In this document: in pieces, positions 1 through 7,814 of the stretch | How the letters are laid out: every line of letters begins with the position of its first letter | Position numbering within the stretch: the first letter of the stretch is position 1 | Assembly (NCBI GenBank): GCA_021773365.1 | Contig: JAJFKF010000018.1 | Span: forward strand, 62,001 to 126,000 | Direction: 5' to 3' | DNA from: Gammaproteobacteria bacterium | Lineage (GTDB): Bacteria; Pseudomonadota; Gammaproteobacteria; Steroidobacterales; Steroidobacteraceae | Length of the DNA stretch: 64,000 nucleotides | Made by a program: the position numbers and the translations under genes | The notes under the pieces: generated by a model | The model's database searches: none | Told to the model about the DNA's origin: nothing | The model's input: only the letters and a program-made list of their open reading frames with translations

Positions 1-1
1 G

Positions 2-1012
2 CGCATGAGCATCGACGAAGTGCAGCGCGATCCGGAATTGATGCTGGCGATCAAAACCGTGGTCGATTCACAGCGGCCGCAGCGCCGCGGACAGTTCGTG
101 CTCACGGGCTCGGCGAATCTGCTGATGATGAAACATGTCGGGGATTCCCTGGCGGGCCGTGCGTACTACCTGCGTCTGCACCCACTCACCCGCAGCGAGC
201 AACTGGGTCAGGGCGCCACGGGCATCTGGTCCCGGCTGTTCGACTCCGAGCCCGCCCAGTGGCTGGACCTGGTGCGCGAACAGGCATCGCCGCCGTGGGA
301 CTGGCGCGAGGCCGTCCAGCACGGTGGCTTTCCAGCGCCGTCCATCGAACTCGACAACGCCCGCACCCGGGCGCTGTGGTTCGAGGGTTACATTGCCACT
401 TACCTGGAGCGAGACCTGCGCGATCTGCAGGCGGTGACCAACCTGCATAACTTCCAATTGCTCATGCAGGCGGCGGCGCTTCGCATCGGCAATCTCCTGA
501 ACCACACCGAACTGGGCCGCGACGTGAAGATGCCCTCCACCACGGTGCATCAGTACATGAACCTTCTGGACACCTCATTCCAGGCCACCCGGCTCCTGCC
601 CTACGCGGTCAATCGCGGCAAACGTCTCATCAAGACACCCAAACTGTACTGGAATGATGTGGGCCTCGCCTTGCACCTGGGCGGGGCCACGCCGGGTGGT
701 GAGCACCTGGAAAATCTGGTGCTCACCGATCTGCTCGCGTGGAAGGAAACCGAATCTCCGCGGCCGGAGGTCTCGTACTGGCGCACCTCGCAGGGCGAAG
801 AAGTCGATTTCGTCATCACCCGCAAACGGCAGCTCCTGGCGGTCGAAGTCAAGGCAGGCGCAGCCCCCGCCCCACGGGATGCGCGGCACCTGCGCACCTT
901 CTGCGATGAATATGGCTCACGAGCCCATGGCGGCTTGCTCCTGCACGGCGGAGAAGAAACGTACTGGCTGGGGGAAAAAATCCTGGCCACGCCTTGGTGG
1001 CGGGTGCTTTGA
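2..1012 (+). CDS. DUF4143-type AAA ATPase, 5' truncated by window edge
   Basis: The reading frame is open to the left edge. The first visible residues (IDEVQRDPEL) match the Walker B region of the AAA_14/DUF4143 family, so the start and Walker A lie outside the window. FVLTGSANLL and SLAGRAYYLRLHPLTRSE are typical of the family's ATPase core. The C-terminal part (GEEVDFVI, then LLAVEVKAG) resembles the nuclease-like DUF4143 fold. Molecular role is not established for the family; such genes are common in accessory regions near toxin-antitoxin loci, which fits the AbiE module starting 97 bp downstream. Family assignment is confident, function is not. Confidence 0.8.
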   Translation, partial: RMSIDEVQRDPELMLAIKTVVDSQRPQRRGQFVLTGSANLLMMKHVGDSLAGRAYYLRLHPLTRSEQLGQGATGIWSRLFDSEPAQWLDLVREQASPPWDWREAVQHGGFPAPSIELDNARTRALWFEGYIATYLERDLRDLQAVTNLHNFQLLMQAAALRIGNLLNHTELGRDVKMPSTTVHQYMNLLDTSFQATRLLPYAVNRGKRLIKTPKLYWNDVGLALHLGGATPGGEHLENLVLTDLLAWKETESPRPEVSYWRTSQGEEVDFVITRKRQLLAVEVKAGAAPAPRDARHLRTFCDEYGSRAHGGLLLHGGEETYWLGEKILATPWWRVL

Positions 1013-1060
1013 AAGCACGTACGCGTCCCGCTGGAGCATCCCGGCCGAGGGGGGTAGCCA

Positions 1061-1106
1061 TAAGTGGACAAGAAAACTATAAAAAAGTAGTATCTACGTC
1101 CACTTA
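1061..1106 (+). promoter_or_regulatory. Inverted repeat and putative promoter of first AbiE module
   Basis: A perfect 9-bp inverted repeat, TAAGTGGAC (1061-1069) and GTCCACTTA (1098-1106), has a 28-nt spacer. It encloses a plausible sigma-70 promoter: TGGACA (1065-1070), 17 bp, TAGTAT (1088-1093). The right arm falls at the predicted transcription start, just before the ATG at 1110. AbiEi antitoxins are known to bind inverted repeats in their own promoter, so this is a good candidate autoregulatory operator. Confidence 0.65.
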
Positions 1107-1109
1107 CCA

Positions 1110-1658
1110 ATGAAAAAGTCGCACGCCACCGAAGTCTTACGGCATTGGGACAGTAAGGGCCGGTACGTCTTTACCCGGCGCGAACTGGCCAGGCTGTTCC
1201 CGTCCGACGGGCCACGGACTTTCGGTGAGGGTCTGAACCGGCTGGTGAAAAGCGGGCTGTTGGTCCGCGCCTGCCGCGGCGTTTTCGCCAATCCGCATGC
1301 GCAGTCCTTCGACAGCTACGCCGCAGAACGCATCGCCAGGGCCCTGCGGCCGGGTGAATACAACTACGTAAGCCTGGAGTCGATGCTGTCCGAGTACGGC
1401 GCGATCTCACAGATCCCCGTCGACCGGCTGACGGTGATGACCACCGGGCGCAAGGGCACGTACCGGACACCCTACGGCGTCATCGAATTCACGCACACCG
1501 CGCGGCCGGCGCGCGACATCATCGGACAGATCAAACAGGTGAACGGCCGGCCGCTGCGCATCGCCAGCAAGGCTGCCGCCTGGCGTGACCTGAAACGCGT
1601 GGGACGCAATGTACAAATGGTGGACCGGGAAATCGTGGAGGCGGCTGACGATGAGTGA
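1110..1658 (+). CDS. AbiEi-type antitoxin / transcriptional regulator (type IV TA)
   Basis: 182 aa. Residues about 18-62 form a winged-helix region (FTRRELARLF, GLNRLVKSGLLVRACRGVF), followed by the typical AbiEi motif YVSLESMLSEYGAI (86-99) and a C-terminal antitoxin domain. Known family role: neutralises the AbiEii nucleotidyltransferase toxin without stable complex formation and represses its own operon. The ATG has no clear Shine-Dalgarno sequence. The stop overlaps the toxin start by 8 bp (ATGAGTGA), implying translational coupling. The inverted repeat at 1061-1106 is the likely operator. Substrate and phage specificity cannot be read from sequence. Confidence 0.82.
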   Translation: MKKSHATEVLRHWDSKGRYVFTRRELARLFPSDGPRTFGEGLNRLVKSGLLVRACRGVFANPHAQSFDSYAAERIARALRPGEYNYVSLESMLSEYGAISQIPVDRLTVMTTGRKGTYRTPYGVIEFTHTARPARDIIGQIKQVNGRPLRIASKAAAWRDLKRVGRNVQMVDREIVEAADDE

Positions 1659-2544
1659 AATCGCGGATTTCCAGGCGCTGGTCGAGCGGGTCGTGCGGAG
1701 CGACGGCGGCAGCCGCGAACGCATGCGTCCCGTCATTGCGAAGGAGCTGCTGCATTACGACATCCTCTTTGCCCTGGAACAGGAGGGACTGCTGGATCGG
1801 GTGACTTTTCAGGGCGGAACCTCGCTGCGGCTGTGCTACGGCTCGCCACGCCACAGCGAGGACCTGGATTTCGTCGGCGGCCGGGAGTTCGCCGCCACGC
1901 AGTTGTTGAGCATGAAATCCTGCATCGAACGCTACGTCGGCGGGCGTTACGGGCTCGAAGTGACGGTCAAGGAACCCAGGGAAGTAATCATGGAACCGGA
2001 CGGGAAGAGTGTACGGGTACACAAGTGGCAGATCAGGGTCGTCACCGCGCCCGAGCGGCCGGACCTGCCCAAACAGATGATCAAGGTGGAAGTGGCCAGC
2101 GTGCCGGCGCACACCCGCGTTCCCCAGCTCCTGCGGCAGAACTACGATTTCCTGCCCGACGGTTACCAGGACATGCTGATCATGACCGAGGCGCGCGAGG
2201 AGATCATGGCCGACAAACTCGTGTCGCTGGTGGATTGCCCGTATCTGCGCCACCGGGATATCTGGGATCTCCTCTGGCTGCATCAGCAGGGCGTGGAAGT
2301 CGATGGGGCGCTGGTTCGCCTCAAACTGGCCGACTACAGCGTCCAGGAGTACGCGGACAAGACGGGCGGCATGATCGAACGACTGCCGCGGATCATTCAT
2401 GGCGCTGATTTCAGGGATCAGATGTCGCGGTTCATTCCGCTGGACGTTCAGGAAAGGACGCTGCTGAAGGACAATTTCCTCATTGCCCTGCAAGACACTG
2501 TCATCCGTCTTTTGACGCAGGCGAAGAGCGCCGACGCATTCTGA
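1651..2544 (+). CDS. AbiEii/AbiGii-type nucleotidyltransferase toxin
   Basis: 297 aa from the ATG at 1651, chosen because it overlaps the antitoxin stop. An upstream in-frame start would add 14 residues inside the antitoxin gene. The DNA-polymerase-beta-like nucleotidyltransferase motif is visible: GGTSLR (55-60), then SEDLDF (69-74) with acidic residues D71 and D73. Downstream, IMADKLVSL and RHRDIWDLLWL match the conserved K and RDxxD motifs of the family. AbiEii toxins are thought to use nucleotides to modify RNA targets such as tRNA acceptor ends; the target here is unknown. Second gene of a classic antitoxin-toxin pair. Confidence 0.82.
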   Translation: MSEIADFQALVERVVRSDGGSRERMRPVIAKELLHYDILFALEQEGLLDRVTFQGGTSLRLCYGSPRHSEDLDFVGGREFAATQLLSMKSCIERYVGGRYGLEVTVKEPREVIMEPDGKSVRVHKWQIRVVTAPERPDLPKQMIKVEVASVPAHTRVPQLLRQNYDFLPDGYQDMLIMTEAREEIMADKLVSLVDCPYLRHRDIWDLLWLHQQGVEVDGALVRLKLADYSVQEYADKTGGMIERLPRIIHGADFRDQMSRFIPLDVQERTLLKDNFLIALQDTVIRLLTQAKSADAF

Positions 2545-2555
2545 AGGCCGCAGCC

Positions 2556-2581
2556 CGCCTCGCCGTCCGGTTGGCGAGGCG
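2556..2581. terminator. GC-rich hairpin after abiEii and the receptor remnant
   Basis: A perfect 9-bp stem (arms 2556-2564 and 2573-2581) with an 8-nt loop, between the toxin gene and the converging receptor remnant. Its sequence closely matches the hairpin at 4336-4364 downstream of the intact receptor gene, so it was duplicated with the receptor 3' end. It lacks a long T run; terminator function is inferred. Confidence 0.5.
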
Positions 2582-2591
2582 AGGCCTTGCT

Positions 2592-2906
2592 TCAACGCCC
2601 GAAGCGCTTGGTGAAGGCGATGGAGTAGCGCCGCAGGCGCGGGTCGCCCTCGGTGGCGTAGCCGGCGTACAGGGAGGCGACACTGGCCAGGATGGGCGGG
2701 CTGGTGTCGAGCACGTTCTGCACCGACACCTGCAGTTCGGTGTTCTCCAGCAGACCGCGGGCGAAGCCCGGTGCGTTGTCGAAGCGGTAGCGGCCGTAGA
2801 CATCGTGATAGGTCTGCGTGGGGATCAACGCCGAACCCTGGCTGAGCACCGCCGTGTTGCGAATCGTGGTCGATGCGGTGCTGGTATACACCCGTGAAGC
2901 ATCGTA
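2592..2906 (-). pseudogene. 3'-terminal remnant of a TonB-dependent receptor gene
   Basis: Minus-strand translation gives about 104 residues that align without gaps to the C-terminus of the receptor at 4373-7642: YDASRVYTST, then QTYHDVYGRYRFDNA, GLLENTELQVSVQNVLDT, and a final RRYSIAFTKRFGR before stop. Homology stops abruptly upstream of YDAS (about 2906), where the operator of the second AbiE module begins. No start, signal peptide, STN, plug or most of the barrel remains, so it cannot make a receptor. The downstream hairpin (2556-2581) is also conserved with the intact gene, indicating a segmental duplication or a receptor truncated by insertion of the AbiE cassette. Confidence 0.85.
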
Positions 2907-2930
2907 CGTGCGCACACAGTCAAAGTCATA

Positions 2931-2959
2931 TTGCATGATAATGTACATAAGTGTACATT
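2931..2959 (+). promoter_or_regulatory. Palindromic operator/promoter of second AbiE module
   Basis: A perfect 8-bp inverted repeat, AATGTACA (2940-2947) and TGTACATT (2952-2959), is separated by TAAG. A possible sigma-70 promoter overlaps it: TTGCAT (2931-2936), 17 bp, TACATT (2954-2959), placing transcription start just before the ATG at 2970. The stretch TAAGTGTACA (2948-2957) matches 9 of 10 bases of TAAGTGGACA in the operator of the first module. Confidence 0.6.
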
Positions 2960-2969
2960 TCATTGCGTT

Positions 2970-3590
2970 ATGAATGCGCTCCTCGACGATGCCCGGCTGG
3001 TGGAACTGCACGCTCCTGCACTCGGCGGAGTCTTCACCCAGCCGGATCTGGCCACGCTGATGGCCGAGCCGCACCACAAGGCCTTCTACCGACGGCTGGA
3101 GCGACTGGAGCAGTCCGCTGTGCTCAGGCGCTTCACGCGCGGCATCTACATCACCGGGGACTTCTCGCCACGGGCGCTTTGCCAGGCAGTCCGCCCCGGT
3201 TCCTATGTCAGTTTCGGCAATGTGCTGGCCGATGCCCGGGCCATCGGTTCGGTTCCGGCGCTCCAGATCGACGCCGTCGTCGTGGGGCGGTCGAGAACCT
3301 TCAGCGCGCACGGCTGCACCCTGCGCTACTTCGGCATCCGCGAGGACCTGTGCTTTGGCTTCCAGACGCAGGATGGCATCAACATCGCCACCGTGGAGAA
3401 GGCGCTGCTCGACACGTTGTACTTCCACCAGCACGGCGCCCGGTTCTTCTTCGATATCTTCTCGGACATCAACCTCGCGGCAATGAACCGAACCAGGATC
3501 GATGTTTTGCTGCGAAAATACCGGAACCCCCGGTTCAAGACCTTCGTAAAGGACTATCTCGATGAACGTGGACTGGCAAAACGTCGATAA
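2970..3590 (+). CDS. Second AbiEi-like antitoxin
   Basis: 206 aa from the ATG at 2970; the frame extends 13 codons upstream to a TTG, but that stretch is occupied by the palindromic operator. Winged-helix-like N-terminus (GGVFTQPDLATLM, RLERLEQSAVLRRFTRGIYI), then SYVSFGNVLADARAIG, equivalent to the YVSLE-type motif of AbiEi proteins, and VEKALLDTLYF. Sequence is only distantly similar to the first antitoxin, so this is a different AbiEi subfamily, not a tandem duplication. Overlaps the toxin gene by 29 bp. Probable role: antitoxin and autorepressor. Confidence 0.75.
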   Translation: MNALLDDARLVELHAPALGGVFTQPDLATLMAEPHHKAFYRRLERLEQSAVLRRFTRGIYITGDFSPRALCQAVRPGSYVSFGNVLADARAIGSVPALQIDAVVVGRSRTFSAHGCTLRYFGIREDLCFGFQTQDGINIATVEKALLDTLYFHQHGARFFFDIFSDINLAAMNRTRIDVLLRKYRNPRFKTFVKDYLDERGLAKRR

Positions 3591-4320
3591 CGACCGGCTG
3601 ATGCTGTGGATCATGCATGCCTTCGCGGACCGCTTCAAACACCACGCGGTTCTCAAAGGCGGCATGCAGCTGATGCTCATGAGCAGCGCGCGGGCGACGA
3701 ATGACCTGGACTATGTCTTCGTCCCCTACACCTCCAAGACCGAGATCGTGCCCCGGATCGAGGACCTGCTGAAGGCGATCCCGGCCGCGCGCATCGACAA
3801 ATCCCTGCATTCCAGCAGCGGCCGTTTCCGGATCGCGGTGGGCCGCGCGGATGTCCAGATCGAGTTCAACGTCTCGCCGGAGACGCCGTCCGTGGAGCTG
3901 ACCACCGAACTGCTGGCACACCGCCTGAACGCGCGCCCGCGCATCATCCGCGTCATGAGCCCGGACGTTGCCCTGGCGCACAAGCTGGCGGCATGGAATG
4001 AAAGACGGCTGCTGCGTGACTTGTACGATGCGTACTACTGGTACACCCATGTCGGCGCCCGACCGGAGGCGCAAACGCTCGCGAAAAGGCTGAGCGACAT
4101 CAAAAGCCGGCTGCCGGCGCTGAAGAAAACCCGGAACATGACGATGAGCACCTTTTCCGTGGAGCTGAGCAAGGCGATCGGCGAACTGACCGAGTCGGCC
4201 CTGCAACGGGAACTCACTCCGGTGTTGAGCGCCGAACGGCTCAAAGGTTTGTTGCCGGTGCTGAAGGCTCAACTCAGTGAACTGGTAGCGGTGGTGAAAC
4301 GGTTGGACGCGCCCGCGTAA
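3562..4320 (+). CDS. Second AbiEii-like nucleotidyltransferase toxin
   Basis: 252 aa. Nucleotidyltransferase core visible as LKGGMQLML (31-39), then NDLDY with D48 and D50, and QIEFNV. NERRLLRDLYDAYYW contains the conserved RDLYD-type motif. The GG motif is followed by M-Q instead of the T-S of the first toxin, so the nucleotide-binding Ser position differs; GGxA-type variants exist in the superfamily, so inactivity is not implied. Translationally coupled to the antitoxin by a 29-bp overlap. Converges on the TonB receptor gene, sharing the hairpin at 4336-4364. Confidence 0.77.
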   Translation: MNVDWQNVDNDRLMLWIMHAFADRFKHHAVLKGGMQLMLMSSARATNDLDYVFVPYTSKTEIVPRIEDLLKAIPAARIDKSLHSSSGRFRIAVGRADVQIEFNVSPETPSVELTTELLAHRLNARPRIIRVMSPDVALAHKLAAWNERRLLRDLYDAYYWYTHVGARPEAQTLAKRLSDIKSRLPALKKTRNMTMSTFSVELSKAIGELTESALQRELTPVLSAERLKGLLPVLKAQLSELVAVVKRLDAPA

Positions 4321-4335
4321 CCCTATCGGCCATAT

Positions 4336-4364
4336 CCCGCCTCGCCGTCCAGTGGCGAGGCGGG
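4336..4364. terminator. Bidirectional hairpin between abiEii and TonB receptor
   Basis: Perfect 11-bp stem CCCGCCTCGCC (4336-4346) / GGCGAGGCGGG (4354-4364), 7-nt loop, between converging genes. No long T tract on either side. Probable shared terminator or mRNA 3'-end stabiliser. Confidence 0.6.
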
Positions 4365-4372
4365 GTCTTGCC

Positions 4373-7300
4373 TCAGCGCCCGAAGCGCTTGGTGAAAGCG
4401 ATGGAATAGCGCCGCAGGCGCGGGTTACCCTCATAGGCGTAGCCGGGGAACAGCGGACTGGTGCTGGCCCGGATGGGCGGGTTGGTATTGAGCACGTTCT
4501 GCACCGACAGCTGCAGCTCCGCGTTCTCCAGCAGGCCGCGGGCGAAGCCCCATGCATTGTCGAAGCGGTAGCGGCCGTAGGCATCGTGGTAGGTCTGCGT
4601 GGGGATGAACGCCGAACCCTGGCTGAGCACCGCCGCGTCGCGAAGCGTGAGCGAGTTGGTGCTGGTGTACACGCGCGAGGCGTCGTAGTACTGCAGGTTC
4701 CAACCCAGCTCCAGCGGGCCGCGGCTCCATCTGAGTCCCGCGTTGGCGCGCCATTTCAGCGGACCATCGCTGTAGCCCACGATGTTGAGTTCCTCCGCGC
4801 CCGGTACCGGCTGCTGCGCCAGCCGCGGCTGCACGGTGGCGATCACATGGGCCGCGAAGGCGCCCAGGCGCGTGTTCCAGGTGTAGTCGGCCTGGATGTC
4901 CACCGCTTCCATCAGGCTGTGGGCGATATTGACCGGCCCCGCATTCAACTCACGAATCGTGCCGCCGGTGTAGCCCAGCGCCTGATCCGCCGGTGTCAGC
5001 GGATCGCGCACGATGGCGCCGGGGAAGCTATCTCCCAAGTCGATCAGCACCTGCGTATTCAGGGTACCGATCTCATCGATCTTCTCAATGCGGGTGTAGT
5101 CCAGCGACAACCGCAGGCCCGGCAGGCTCGCCGGGGTGAGAATCGCTCCTGCCGACCAGCTCTGCGAGTGCTCCGGGCGCAGCAGCAGGCTGCCTAAGAG
5201 GGAGTATTTCTCGACCGTGGCGCCGGTAATGATCTCACCATCGCGTTTGGGGTCCATGTACCCCGAGAACGCAAGAAAGGCCGGCGAGAAGTCAGCCTCG
5301 GAGAGCTGGAGAGGCGCCGGCGGCAGTATCCCTTCGCCATAGCTGACGCGCAGCGCCAGACTTTCCAGGGGCGTGTATCGCACGCCCAGCGTGTACTGAT
5401 GGCCGGTGACCTCGTTGATCTGCATCGGCACATCCGGAAAGGGGCCGTCGGCAGAGGGCACGGTTATTTGTGAGCCAAAAGGGTGCGTACCGGTGCGGGT
5501 GGCATCGTGGCGGTAGGAGGCCTGCAGATCGAGACCGAGCAGCCCACGCCGCGCATTGACCGCGGATACCAACGGCGCGGTCAGCTCGGTGTACACGCTC
5601 TCGGTGGTCGAGCCAATTTCAGGATAGTAATAGTAGGTATAGCTCGGAGTGGTTGCGCCCGGGACAGACTGAGTCAAGAGCCGATCCCCGGTGTATTGCT
5701 GCCGCTGCTCCAGCAGCGCAGCCAGCCGCAGCGGCCCAGCGGGCAGCTGCAGCAGCGGGCCGGCCACGCGCAGCGTGGCATTCTTCTGCACCGCCGGCCA
5801 TTCTGCCCCATAGAAGTCGCTTTGCCCCGGGCCGCCTGGGACGTAGCTGGAGAAATCCAGCGGATAGGCATTCACATCACTCAAGGGATTGAGTCGCCCA
5901 TCGATCAGGGCGGCGGCACCGTCCGCTGTAAACAGGTCTCGCGGGTAGTCAAACGTGGAATTCGACTGGCTCCAGCTGTATTCAGCCTGCACCGTCCACT
6001 GCCGCGGCAGGCGCACGATCAGTCCGCCGCCGACCTGCTCCGTCAATGAATCAAAGTGGGTTCGCAGCCGGCTGGCATCGTAACCGGGCAGTGGAATGGA
6101 CAGCCTCACCGCCTCGGTGAAGGGATTGTTCGCGCCCACCGGCAGGGTGAGATTGGCATCTGTCAAAGCTGAGTAGCTCCCCATGCGCAATGAGCGGCTG
6201 TCATAGCGGGAGATATCGACGAAGGCCTCGACATGATCGGTAAACTCACGCCGCAGATTCAGCGCCAGCGAGCGGACCGTGGGCGAATTAAGCAGCGAGT
6301 ACTGGTTGCCGCGCGGATCGTTGGGCAGATCCAGGTTGTAGTGCCCGGCAGTGCCCAGAAAGGCCGCGCCATTGTCACTGGCCGGGCCCGCATACCCCAC
6401 CGGCACGTGGGCAATGGGCGAATTCAGGGAGCCGCCTGCGAGCAGTTCCAGGCTTCTGCCGCTGATGCTCCTCACATTGGTGGTGTAGCCGTACACCGGC
6501 TGGCTTGCGGCCACAAGAGCCGCATGATTGTTTTCATCCTGCAGACGGCGGGAGCGGACCGTGAAATCCCGGTCGCCGATGTACAGGGGATTGCTGTCGC
6601 GGTAGCTGGCCATCACCATCACACGGGTGCGTCCGCCTTCCAGGGTAAAGCCGCCGGTGGCATCCAGCCGGCGCTCGGCGCCGCCGCCGGCGAAGGTGCC
6701 GTCGTAGCGGGCGCTGAGTTCCAGATCGTTGTAATTGCGTTTCAGAATGATGTTCACCACCCCGCCGGTGGCGCCGCCGCCGTAAATGCCGCCCGCCGTG
6801 GAGGGCAGGATCTCGATACGCTCCACTGCCGACATCGGGATGCCATTGATGTCCGGCTGACCGAAGTCAAAGGGACTGGCAACCCCCGGCATGCGCCGGC
6901 CGTTGACCAGGATCAGGGTCTGATCGGCGCCCAGGCCGCGCAGGTCGACGGTGCTTTGATCGCCCGACAGCCCACCGAGACTCTGGCCATTGCTGGCACG
7001 CGACTGGTTCATCGGCAGGCGGGTCCTCAGGAAGGTCTCCAGGTCCGGCGCCATGGAGCGGCTGATTTCCTCCGCATCGAACACCACGTAGGGCTGCACA
7101 TCGTCCTCGGTACGGCGGATGTCGGTGTTGGAGGTGCGGGCGCCTTTGACCAGGATTTCGGGGATGCCCTTGGAAGAGGCGGCCGTCTCCGGTTCGGCAG
7201 AGGACCGGCGGTCGATCACTTCGTCCGCGGAGGACTCGCCGCCGGTAACCCGCGCCAGCCGAAGTTCTCCCGGGGTCGCGTGCTTCACCGCACCGGTGGC

Positions 7301-7642
7301 GCCGGACGAAGTGGAGATGGCGCTCTGCGCCGACCGGATGGTGACGGTGCGCGGATTGATGAAGTGGTACTGCAGCTGCGATTTAGCCAGCAGCTGCTTC
7401 AGCGCCGCCTCCGGCGTGAAGTCGCCCGACAGGGGTGGCGCCATCAGGTTCCGGGCTACCTTAGAGGAAACAATCATCTGCAGGCCGGTCTGCTGGGCGA
7501 ACTCGGCCAGCGCATCGGCCAGCGGCTGCGCGGCGATCTTCAGGCTCACCGGCTGGCCGGCGGCGCGGTCCTCCGCCGTGGCAGGCCCGGCGAGCACGAG
7601 CGCGCATCCAAGGATCAGGACGCTGCGGATAAGACTGTTCAT
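4373..7642 (-). CDS. STN-domain TonB-dependent outer-membrane receptor
   Basis: 1089 aa. Signal peptide at residues 1-23 (ends PATA). STN/secretin domain about 30-105 (LADALAEFAQQTGLQ), used in signalling to FecR-type anti-sigma proteins. Plug about 170-300 with LVNGRRMPGV and IEILPSTAGGIYGGGATGGVVNIIL. The rest is a long beta-barrel ending RRYSIAFTKRFGR. Divergent from fecI-fecR at 7815-9385, so likely part of a surface-signalling uptake system; the large barrel and domain order resemble receptors of Xanthomonadales-like bacteria, and the substrate is unknown. GGGAGAG precedes the ATG. Strongly paralogous to the receptor at 55122-58409, especially in the plug and C-terminus. Confidence 0.92.
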   Translation of the reverse strand: MNSLIRSVLILGCALVLAGPATAEDRAAGQPVSLKIAAQPLADALAEFAQQTGLQMIVSSKVARNLMAPPLSGDFTPEAALKQLLAKSQLQYHFINPRTVTIRSAQSAISTSSGATGAVKHATPGELRLARVTGGESSADEVIDRRSSAEPETAASSKGIPEILVKGARTSNTDIRRTEDDVQPYVVFDAEEISRSMAPDLETFLRTRLPMNQSRASNGQSLGGLSGDQSTVDLRGLGADQTLILVNGRRMPGVASPFDFGQPDINGIPMSAVERIEILPSTAGGIYGGGATGGVVNIILKRNYNDLELSARYDGTFAGGGAERRLDATGGFTLEGGRTRVMVMASYRDSNPLYIGDRDFTVRSRRLQDENNHAALVAASQPVYGYTTNVRSISGRSLELLAGGSLNSPIAHVPVGYAGPASDNGAAFLGTAGHYNLDLPNDPRGNQYSLLNSPTVRSLALNLRREFTDHVEAFVDISRYDSRSLRMGSYSALTDANLTLPVGANNPFTEAVRLSIPLPGYDASRLRTHFDSLTEQVGGGLIVRLPRQWTVQAEYSWSQSNSTFDYPRDLFTADGAAALIDGRLNPLSDVNAYPLDFSSYVPGGPGQSDFYGAEWPAVQKNATLRVAGPLLQLPAGPLRLAALLEQRQQYTGDRLLTQSVPGATTPSYTYYYYPEIGSTTESVYTELTAPLVSAVNARRGLLGLDLQASYRHDATRTGTHPFGSQITVPSADGPFPDVPMQINEVTGHQYTLGVRYTPLESLALRVSYGEGILPPAPLQLSEADFSPAFLAFSGYMDPKRDGEIITGATVEKYSLLGSLLLRPEHSQSWSAGAILTPASLPGLRLSLDYTRIEKIDEIGTLNTQVLIDLGDSFPGAIVRDPLTPADQALGYTGGTIRELNAGPVNIAHSLMEAVDIQADYTWNTRLGAFAAHVIATVQPRLAQQPVPGAEELNIVGYSDGPLKWRANAGLRWSRGPLELGWNLQYYDASRVYTSTNSLTLRDAAVLSQGSAFIPTQTYHDAYGRYRFDNAWGFARGLLENAELQLSVQNVLNTNPPIRASTSPLFPGYAYEGNPRLRRYSIAFTKRFGR

Positions 7643-7659
7643 GGCCGGCTCTCCCGTGG

Positions 7660-7692
7660 GTATGGTTGTAACGCGCGGCGCCGCAAGTCAAT
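7660..7692 (-). promoter_or_regulatory. Candidate ECF-type promoter of first TonB receptor
   Basis: Reading the minus strand, ATTGACTTGC (7692-7683) is followed about 20 nt later by ATAC (7663-7660), 18 nt from the receptor ATG. The same ATTGACTTGC...ATAC layout precedes the other receptor gene at 58454-58484. This copy is the weaker match, with a 3-nt longer spacing. Confidence 0.4.
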
Positions 7693-7733
7693 GATTCAGT
7701 GGCCGTGCACAGCGTGTGTGGGGCGGGAAGCGG

Positions 7734-7771
7734 AAAAGGGGGTAGAAATGTCGCTTCGACTACCCCCTTTT
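7734..7771. terminator. Terminator-like hairpin in the divergent receptor/fecI region
   Basis: Perfect 12-bp stem AAAAGGGGGTAG (7734-7745) / CTACCCCCTTTT (7760-7771), 14-nt loop, with T-rich 3' sides in both directions. A small second hairpin GCCTG-tcg-CAGGC follows at 7773-7785. Because the flanking genes diverge, it may sit in the fecI leader as an attenuator or insulate the two promoters. Confidence 0.6.
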
Positions 7772-7814
7772 TGCCTGTCGCAGGCACATAGGGAACGGAG
7801 GGCCATTCTGCGTC

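Noticed and set aside
1531-2595. 354-aa minus-strand ORF
   Set aside because: Antisense to the AbiEii toxin gene, no motifs; the toxin frame has clear nucleotidyltransferase motifs.
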